A stretch of DNA of 64,000 nucleotides from Hyaloperonospora brassicae (Eukaryota > Oomycota > Peronosporomycetes > Peronosporales > Peronosporaceae), in assembly GCA_947650285.1 (NCBI GenBank), contig CANTFL010001448.1, positions 62,001-126,000 on the forward strand, read 5' to 3'. How positions within the stretch are numbered: position 1 is the stretch's first letter; each line of letters starts with the position of its first letter. The notes below the pieces were generated by a model. That model saw only the letters and a list, made by a program, of their open reading frames with translations. It was not told where the DNA came from and did not search any database. Positions 57,267 to 64,000 of the stretch are shown here, in pieces. The position numbers were made by a program, and so were the translations under genes.

Positions 57267-58971
57267 ATGGCGAGACCGTCCATGCGCTGTGCAACCAAGG
57301 CCGCGACTGAATCTACTACACGGATGCGTGCAGACGGAGAACAAACTGTCCAAGACTCAGCAGCAGGTGGTCATCCGCCTGCTGCTGCTGATAAGTAGCC
57401 TGCAACACCCATAGTTGACAGTGCACGCGGACATCCACGTGCAGCTTCTTCACTCATAGCTTCGGCTGCAGGTGGCAGTCCCATGGACCATGGACCCGAA
57501 ATAGTGGTGCTCTATTCGGGCGAGTCGAATCCCCCGTCCGACTCGATAAGGACATGCGCCATGAGATGTTCGGTTCATCCGACGAGTCAATGAACTCGTC
57601 TTCGAGATGGAATCGATCGCGCTATTACTCATACGAGGCGAGTGCGAAGCATGAGGTCGTGAGTCCTCATAAAAGTTTGTATGACTCTTCGCCGGGTCAT
57701 CGTAGCCGGAGCTGCAGCAATACTTAGTATTGCGGCGATCGTGGTGCCAGCTCTCATGTTGGAACCACGCAGGAACAGCACTTTCGCAACGCGTTGCGAA
57801 CCGCTCCTGAGAACAAGCCATGGATGCCTTCCGTGAGCGAGTTGAGAGAGTGGTATGGATTTACCGTTGAAAACTTTCAGATCCCACTCTTTGACTCGTC
57901 GAGGATCCATGGTCTTGACCCCAGTGCGAAGAACTATCGCACTGAGAATGATTTCTTCATCGATGTCTTTTTCAGACATCGATGGTATCACGGCGACTAC
58001 AAGAGAGACGAATTATCGTTATCTCAGGCGTGGAATACTTTCATTGGTAGCATTGAAAGAGATGGCCGTGTTACTTGGTTAGACAAATTTATTGCGGCGC
58101 GCATTAGGTTTGAACGGAATCCCGTGACCTGTGCTCGGTTCAAATTGCACCGATTGTTTCGAAAAGCAGGTTTACCTTGCCTCTCGTGGGAGAGAAGTGT
58201 CAGAGTTGTGTTGACAACTCTGTTCGCGCCCCTAAGAAGGCATACATCCCTAATCAATCCTACTGGTTGGCGAAAATCTCTTCCGAGATGTACCAAGGAA
58301 TTGAGACTTTGCATTACCTTTACGAATGCGCCGGTCGTTCGTTCGACGATGGGTGTCCGTCAAAGGGTGGGTCTCGTCGTAATTATCGACGAGACCGGGC
58401 ACATCCATCATCAGCTGGGAGCCGGGCTCCCAGCTGTTCCACGAGGATGGACACCCCCGCCACTGGACGAGGTAGCTCGTCCTTGATCCTGAATCGTAAC
58501 GGTGGTTCAAAATACGCTCCACTAGGAAGCGTTAACCACCGTGAGCATCCACCAAAGGATGTGGTGGAGGAGGAAAGACCTCCTCCAGATCGTTCAGTGC
58601 TCACCATCTCGACCCTTACGAGATGGATCGCGCAATCGATGAATTGCGCGATGACTTGAAGCACGAGCGCGATCGGCGCTACGCTTTGACCGATACCGTG
58701 CGGAAGAACCGCAAGGGTCACGAGGCTGATACGGGCAAGGGATCGCGCCGATTATGCCACGGTCGCAGCTTCAGGTCGAGCGGGACGTCCGCTCCCTATT
58801 CGACAGCTGGCGACAGCTCGCGGGGAGATATCTCGGTTGTATACCGAGGTATCATATCTGCGCGACCAGACGGATCGTCTGGAGCGCGAACGCAAGAACC
58901 TAATGGAGGTTCTTGAACGTGGGGGCTATCTTCATCGGAAGAAGAAGGCTCGTACTGACAGTACGGCCTGA
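57267..58971 (+). pseudogene. Gypsy element 2 antisense ORF (aORF) relic, coiled-coil C-terminus
   Basis: On the strand opposite pol, ATG at 57267 (125 bp inside the 3' LTR) starts a coding-like stretch of about 1.7 kb ending TGA at 58969-58971. TAG codons at 57396-57398 and 57725-57727 and frame changes near 57550, 58180 and 58640-58760 interrupt it. Recognisable blocks: 'FGSSDESMNSSSRWNRSRYY', 'LREWYGFTVENFQIPLFDSS', 'WLDKFIAARIRFERNPVTCA', then a coiled-coil tail ('ISRLYTEVSYLRDQTDRLER', 'ERKNLMEVLERGGY'). The C-terminal 0.7 kb lies opposite the integrase-chromodomain part of pol. No known domain. Its stop lies opposite L-R of the pol motif RLRPY, the same point and frame as in element 1. 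Confidence 0.55.
58250..58530 (-). pseudogene. Gypsy element 2 chromodomain
   Basis: Minus strand FLVERILNHRYDSGSRTSYL, VQWRGCPSSWNSWEP, the chromodomain fold with its aromatic-cage tryptophans (QWRG, WNSWEP). It is in a frame different from the integrase part, so it is disconnected by frameshifts. Opposite strand: aORF. Confidence 0.8.
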
Positions 58972-60175
58972 GCCTCCCCACGTAAAACGTAGGATGCGTG
59001 CGCATCCTACGTGGCAATTCGATCGTGTATGAATTGCCCTTGCGGTGCAACACACGAAATGGCCCAATCTATTTCGGCAGTAGTTTACTACTGCCGACAC
59101 TAGTGACTGCATGTCCAGGTAAGTTTACCGTAGACAGTATTACTAGGTCATTGACCTTAAATGAAAGAACATTTGCTCTTCCATTCTTGTCTGCGTTCCG
59201 TTTCTGACGGTCCACCGCATTTGCGATGGAGTCCTGAACGAAACGGACTACCGCCTCTCGAGTCAGCAAAAAGTTCTCTGCTGACTCTTTGTTTTGTCTT
59301 TGAGTGCGCTTCGTGCGCACTGCTAAGAGATTGTTCTCTTCTTCAGCGAGGTTGTCTTCTTCCTCGCTGGACATAATCGTTGACGATACTGAATATACCA
59401 GCATCGTCATCATCATCCGAGTCAGTAATCGCGTCATCGCTATTATTGAGGTGATCTTCTTCATCGATGTCGACCTGATCGACATCGGCATCATACGTGA
59501 CGACGTTAGCGTCGACACGTGATGAGCAAGAGCCAAAACGGTGTTTGCTCGAGCGAGCCTCCCCCCCTTATCCAAGAGTCACACTCTAAAAGGGCGGGCA
59601 CACGTGGATGGCGTAGGCCATTCACGTAAAACGGTGTGTGCTGTGTTGAGGCATGCACCGAATTATTGATGGCGAATTCCAGCATGGGTAGGAATTCGCT
59701 CCACCTCGAGAACGAGTGGACATATCCTCGAAGGATCTCTTCGAGGACACGGTTGGCACGTTCCGTCTGACCATCTGTTTCTGGATGGTCAGATGTCGAC
59801 ATCTTCAACCGCGTTCCAAGTGAACGGAACACGGTTTGCCAAAACGCCGCCGTGAACCGAGGGTCACTGTCGGATACGAGTTCACGGGGTAAACCATGAA
59901 GTCTAAAGACCGTGTCGATGAAGACACGAGCATAGCCCTGAGCCTTGATTGACTCGGGTATCGCAGCAAGTGCACCATCTTGCTGAACCGATCAACGAAC
60001 ACAAGAATGCCATTATTCTTGTGAGCGTCTTCGGGGAACCCGAAGACGAAGTCCATTGAAACGGACTGCCAGCACTCTTCCGGGACAGGAAGGAACTGTA
60101 GAGATGAACGGGAAGAAGAACTAGGCTTCACCCGTTGACAAACCTCGCAAGCACGAATGTACTTGCGCACAAACT
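58796..60175 (-). pseudogene. Gypsy element 2 integrase
   Basis: Minus strand: zinc-finger remnant 'ACEVCQRVKPSSSSR' (~60150), catalytic SMDFVFGFPEDAHKNNGILV (~60070), a shifted second Asp region ('NSYPTVTLGSRRRFGKPCS', corresponding to SDRDPRF), TSDHPETDGQTERANRVLEE (~59790) with the catalytic Glu, 'FAINNSVHASTQHTPFYVNG', and a C-terminus 'GNSYTIELPRRMRTHPTFYV' ending GRLRPY (~58970). At least three frameshifts. Confidence 0.85.
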
Positions 60176-60224
60176 AATACTGGCGTGGCCAGTAAAAGTC
60201 ACGGCTCACCGTAAGGTAATTCTT

Positions 60225-61020
60225 TTACCTTCCACGATGCCCGCCTGTAGGGGCTTCGTGACACTCATACATGATGCGCAAGTGCAAATCATTATGAGTG
60301 GGAACGACGACACGAGGCCTGTAGCCGACAACGGCTGTGTAGTACAGCAACCCGTTGCGAGTCGTGTACCGATACTCCTCGGATCGGTACAAAGTCGGTA
60401 AAACTTTCAAAGATTTCCGAGATGGGTCCATCAGATGATCCATCAAGCGCAGAATATTCTTGTCTTCTGCGTAAGCTTTTCTCACGTCTCCAAGCGGTGT
60501 TAACGACGGGAAACTGACTGATAGCGCTGGAACAGTGGGCTTTTCCGCACTGTTGCATTGCGCGCCCGGCTCGAAATCGGGTCGGCGCGATAGCGCATCA
60601 GCGACGACATTGAGTCGTCCTGGTTCATACGCCCCGGAGAATTTGTACTTCGCGAAGAAAGAAAGCCACCTCGCCATTCGTTGCGAGAGGTGGGGGCTGT
60701 TTACGGCCGTGCGTAGTGACGCATGGTCCGTGTACACAATGAACGGTCTATCTCCCAAGAGATAGACGCGAAACTTTGCCAGTGCGTACTTCATGGCAAG
60801 GAGTTCCTTGTCATGCACTAGGTAATTACGCTCATCTGCTTGCAGCTGACGCGATTGATAGCAGATGACGCGATCTGCGCCATCTGCATCAAACTGCATC
60901 AGCGCGCAGCCGATCGCAAAATCGCTGGCGTCACAGACCACATGAAATGGTCAGTCCTGATCTGCAATCGGCAGTATGGGCGATTGCATTAAGCTTTTCT
61001 TGATGCTTTCAAAGGAACGC
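60225..61020 (-). pseudogene. Gypsy element 2 RNase H
   Basis: VCDASDFAIGCALMQFDADG (~60935), 'RNYLVHDKELLAMKYALAKF', 'FIVYTDHASLRTAVNSPHLS', 'NVVADALSRRPDFE' (~60590), and the start of the integrase zinc finger ('HEAPTGGHRGR'), open over 239 codons. This is the best preserved block of the element. Confidence 0.88.
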
Positions 61021-62856
61021 TAACAGTCAGCATTCCATGACCACTTCACATCTTTCTTGAGTAAACAAGAAAGATGTACCGTCATTTCGGCGTAGTTGCG
61101 CGAGTACTTGTGAAAGTACGCCGCTAAGACAAGGAACTTACGAAGTCCCTTGACATCGACTGGCACTGTGCCAGTCGATGATCGCCTTGATATTTTCGGG
61201 ATCAGGGCGTACGCTGTGTTTACCCACGATGCACCCAAGAAGTGGTATTTGGCTTGCCGCAAATATACACTTCTTGAGATTGGCATACAGCTTATACTTG
61301 CGCATAAGTTGGAGAACCCTCTTGAACGTGTGTTCTGTGAACATCCACGTCCGTCTTTACGTCCATATCCCGGCTATGGACGAACACATCGTCGAAGTAA
61401 GTCGGTGCGAAATCACGCTCCGTTCTCAACAGATTTGTAAACATCTGTTGAATTTTTCAGAGGCGTTACTCAGCCCCTGTGGTACCACTAGTCACTCCCA
61501 CATCATACCGCTGAGGATGCTTACTGCGGTGCACGGGATGTCTCGTTCACGCATGAGGATCTGATAGAATCCGTCCATCAGATCCATGGACTAAAAGATG
61601 GTACTCTTAGACATACCATTTATGATTACGTCCTTTATCGGTATCGGCGTCTGAGCCGGTACCGTTGCAGCATTCAATTTGTTGAATGCGTGCACTATCC
61701 GCCATCCTCCTGTGACCTTTCGCGCACAGAAGGTCGGAGAGCTGTAAGGGAATGTTGATTCCCTCACATGTCCCGCTGCTAAGCGATCGGCAAAGAACTT
61801 GTCGGTCGCTACTACTTGTTCACGAGGCAGTGGACACTGCTTCATGACACAGTACTTCGAGCCCCGTTTGAGCTCGATCTCGTGTCGAGTGCCTTTGTCC
61901 TTAGGCAACTCGCATGTTTCGGGTTTAGGTAATACGTCCTTGAATTCGATCAAATCCTTATACAAAGGATTTGACTGAAGTGACTCCCAGGATTGAGACG
62001 TGTATCGCTCAATCCGAGTCTTCTCATCGAGGACACTTTCGTCCATCGATGAGCTGCTGAGAACCCGTTCGTTCTCAGCAAATAATGTGGCCGATATTCG
62101 AATATCGGCCACATACTCATCCTCTGTGACGAGTATGCAGATCTGCTTGACTTTGCCACTACGCAGATCACGCGAGAACCGTTTCGGTTCTAGCGTTGAA
62201 AACTGAGTTATCTCCGAAGTTAACTTCGGAGGCACAATCCGATCAAGTGTATAAGCGCCTACACTTGATCTGTCATTGACCAAGACGTTCAACGTCTCGG
62301 TTTCTTCCTGGGAACTTGCTTCCACAGGTTGCTGAGGGCCTGATCCTTCAGCAAGTGACTCTTGAGGAATTCCTTCCTCAAGTACGTGGGGACTTATTCC
62401 CTCGACGTCTTCCGACTGTGGCTGTGCAACCACAGTCAGGCACCGATCCTCTACGGTCGACTCTCCAGTCGACCTAGGATGTCCATGTTGTCCTTTGAAG
62501 GCAACAGGCTTCTTTTGTCTAAGATTCTGCCCGCTAGGCATGCATCCATGTCCCGGTCCACTCGACTTATTCGAGTGGTGGACCTTCGGCGCCGCCTGTA
62601 CTGCTGTACAGCCGCCGGGAGCTTGTTCCACAGTGTAGTGATCAACTACACCGTGATCTTGTGCAGTCGTGCTAACGACCGTACCGCAAGTGAGGCCATC
62701 GCACTCACTCGCAGAACATCCACACGCTTGTGGACGCTCCAAGATGTTCATCAGATGGCCATCTGATGAACAAGCGGCAGGCATCTTCACGGATCGATGC
62801 TGCCAGCTCACTCTTGGTTCGTACCTTCTGAGCCTAGGTAATCCCAGGATGACATC
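61021..62856 (-). pseudogene. Gypsy element 2 RT and upstream linker
   Basis: The linker with Cys/Gln-rich sequence runs 62811-62000. RT starts 'GTRHEIELKRGSKYCVMKQC' and PLPREQVVATDKFFADRLAA (~61820), then 'GGWRIVHAFNKLNAATVPAQ' and 'TPIPIKDVIINGM' to a stop near 61591. The palm with the YxDD-type box lies in the eroded part 61590-61345. The thumb follows as 'LMRKYKLYANLKKCIFAASQ', 'IPLLGCIVGKHSVRPDPENI' (61300-61150) and 'KFLVLAAYFHKYSRNYAEM'. Broken frames. Confidence 0.85.
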
Positions 62857-63189
62857 TTACTTGTCATCCAAATCCAGTACGATGAAATCATCATCGTACT
62901 GTTCCCCTGCTAACGTGTAGTGGATTCCAACTACACGTTTCGTGGCGGTAATCGATTCGCCTGTTGCAAGGCGCACTGTCATCCGTGTTGGGGGAATGTC
63001 GCGCGTAACGAACTTGAGCCTACGACCCTCTAGTGACTGGCGACAAACAAAGTTGCTCGACGCCCCACAGTCAAATGGGACACGAAGTGAAAAATCATTT
63101 GTCGCTTCTAATTTCAAGGTGATGAGCGAAACGTCATCACCAGGTGCAGAGACACACAATGATTGTGTATATGGAGCAACTTTCGTCAA
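62857..63189 (-). pseudogene. Gypsy element 2 aspartic protease
   Basis: Minus-strand frame of 110 codons with VPFDCGASSNFVCRQSLEGR (catalytic D-C-G-A-S in place of the usual D-S/T-G-A), MTVRLATGESI and 'YDDDFIVLDLDDK', the retropepsin-like fold. The Ser/Thr at the active-site triplet is replaced by Cys. A stop at 62857-62859 separates it from the rest of pol, though the frame is the same. Confidence 0.8.
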
Positions 63190-63242
63190 GAGATTTGCAA
63201 ATTCTCTTTGGGTTGCTGGATCAGTAGGGCGCTCTACCCCTA

Positions 63243-64000
63243 CTAACCCTGTCCACGTTTTGATGGTCCGTCTCGCTGTTGCAGTTTCGCAACAGCGCTG
63301 TACCCACGCCCATTGCCCTTCTTGGCGAATGGTCGTCCATTTCGCTCAGTACTGTTTGGTACTGGGCGTGGAGAACTACACTCATATGCGTAGTGCCCAA
63401 ACTGCTGACAGCGATTGCACTTCAGCAATCGCATGTTGTTTGTAGAGCGAGGTCTCTCGCTCTCAACATAGCAGAGTTCCATGGATTCTGGACCTCCAAT
63501 CTCTTGTCGTCTCGGTGGACGATAAGAGTTTGAGCTAGAATCAGTCCGTCTCATGCTAAAGTCTTCCTGTTCCGCGGCTGATATCGCTTCTTCCAGCGTA
63601 TTCAGCTCAAGCCGGAACAGGTGGCTCCTGACGGGCCCTTCTGCGAGCCCTTGCATGAACACCGTAATCAACGTGTGTTCATGGACTGGGTTGGCAGTTA
63701 TACTACTCGCTAGGAGTCGTAAATGTTGGGAGTAAGCGTGTACATCACGCTTACCCTGCTTGAGTTTCAGGAGCTCTGAACGAGCCCTGAACTCAGCTCG
63801 TGGCGGCTCAAACGTTTGTCTGAGCCGGGACTTGAAGTCATCTAGTGACCTAAACACATTTGGGTCGCTACTCTCGAGCCCCAGGGACTAAGTTTTGGCA
63901 CGCCCTGCCAAGTGGGTTTGAGCAAATGTGAGTTTCATTTGCACATCTTCGACGCGACGATCCCTTCAGGCTCTGTCGAGTTCGACAAACCATAGTAACA
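63243..64000 (-). pseudogene. gag: Gypsy element 2 Gag, partial at window edge
   Basis: Minus strand: 'VQMKLTFAQTHLAGRAKT', then 'SLDDFKSRLRQTFEPPRAEF', 'LLKLKQGKRDVHAYSQHLRL', 'ITVFMQGLAEGPVRSHLF' and a CCHC knuckle CNRCQQFGHYAYEC (~63425-63380). In-frame stops at 63888-63890 (TAG) and 63966-63968 (TGA). The N-terminus lies outside the window. Confidence 0.85.

Larger units (their letters stand above)
56680..64000 (-). mobile_element. Ty3/Gypsy chromodomain retrotransposon (element 2), decayed, 5' end beyond window
   Basis: 3' LTR at 56680-57141. The internal minus strand has gag at the right edge, then protease, RT, RNase H, integrase and chromodomain, in Gypsy order. A plus-strand antisense ORF fills the space next to the LTR. 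Frames shift at several points. The 5' LTR lies outside the window, so element length and right duplication are unknown; TCAAT at 56675-56679 is the candidate left duplication. The whole element is packed with short perfect inverted repeats. Confidence 0.9.

Overview
The window looks like oomycete nuclear DNA (Peronosporales: Phytophthora or downy-mildew type). The clearest evidence is a GPCR fused to a phosphatidylinositol-phosphate kinase, short GT-AG introns of about 53-166 nt, and a mixture of copia, chromodomain Gypsy, LINE, hAT-like and pogo-like elements in long AT-rich intergenic DNA. No rRNA, CRISPR, prokaryotic operon or RXLR/CRN effector was recognised. All calls come from reading the sequence; no database search was made.

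Layout. 1-2.1 kb: a broken hAT-like transposase. 2.5-10.6 kb: a decayed LINE on the minus strand, split by a complete but decayed Ty1/copia element (4367-9520) with paired LTRs and a GTATG target duplication. 11.4-28.2 kb: AT-rich gene desert with a GATCGCGATC-rich degenerate repeat, a tRNA-like SINE head, a pogo relic and a MITE-like inverted-repeat element. 28.2-40.8 kb: two copies of one copia family lying tail to tail as a large inverted repeat around a third copia fragment; the left copy is split by a young Gypsy element (28510-36372, GTCTT duplication). 40.8-44.2 kb: poorly coding DNA with one or two weak small gene candidates. 44.2-56.2 kb: an island of five cellular genes: eEF1B-gamma (-), GPCR-PIPK (+), an unrecognised two-TM coiled-coil protein (+), NF-YC (+) and a triose-phosphate/nucleotide-sugar type transporter (-). 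56.7-64.0 kb: a second, decayed chromodomain Gypsy element on the minus strand, cut by the window edge.

Two observations stand out. First, Gypsy element 2 is packed, in its LTR and throughout its coding region, with short perfect inverted repeats (stems of 8-15 bp, loops of 0-12 nt), including uninterrupted palindromes of 30, 28 and 20 nt; element 1 shows a weaker form. Second, both Gypsy elements carry a long ORF antisense to pol. In each it starts 107-125 bp inside the 3' LTR, ends in a coiled coil, and stops at exactly the same place and frame opposite the integrase C-terminal motif (MLKPY / RLRPY). This positional identity in two diverged elements suggests a conserved antisense gene rather than a chance ORF.

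The cellular genes act separately: translation elongation, phosphoinositide signalling, CCAAT-box transcription and membrane transport. eEF1B-gamma and GPCR-PIPK share a divergent promoter interval; the other neighbours show no evident functional link.
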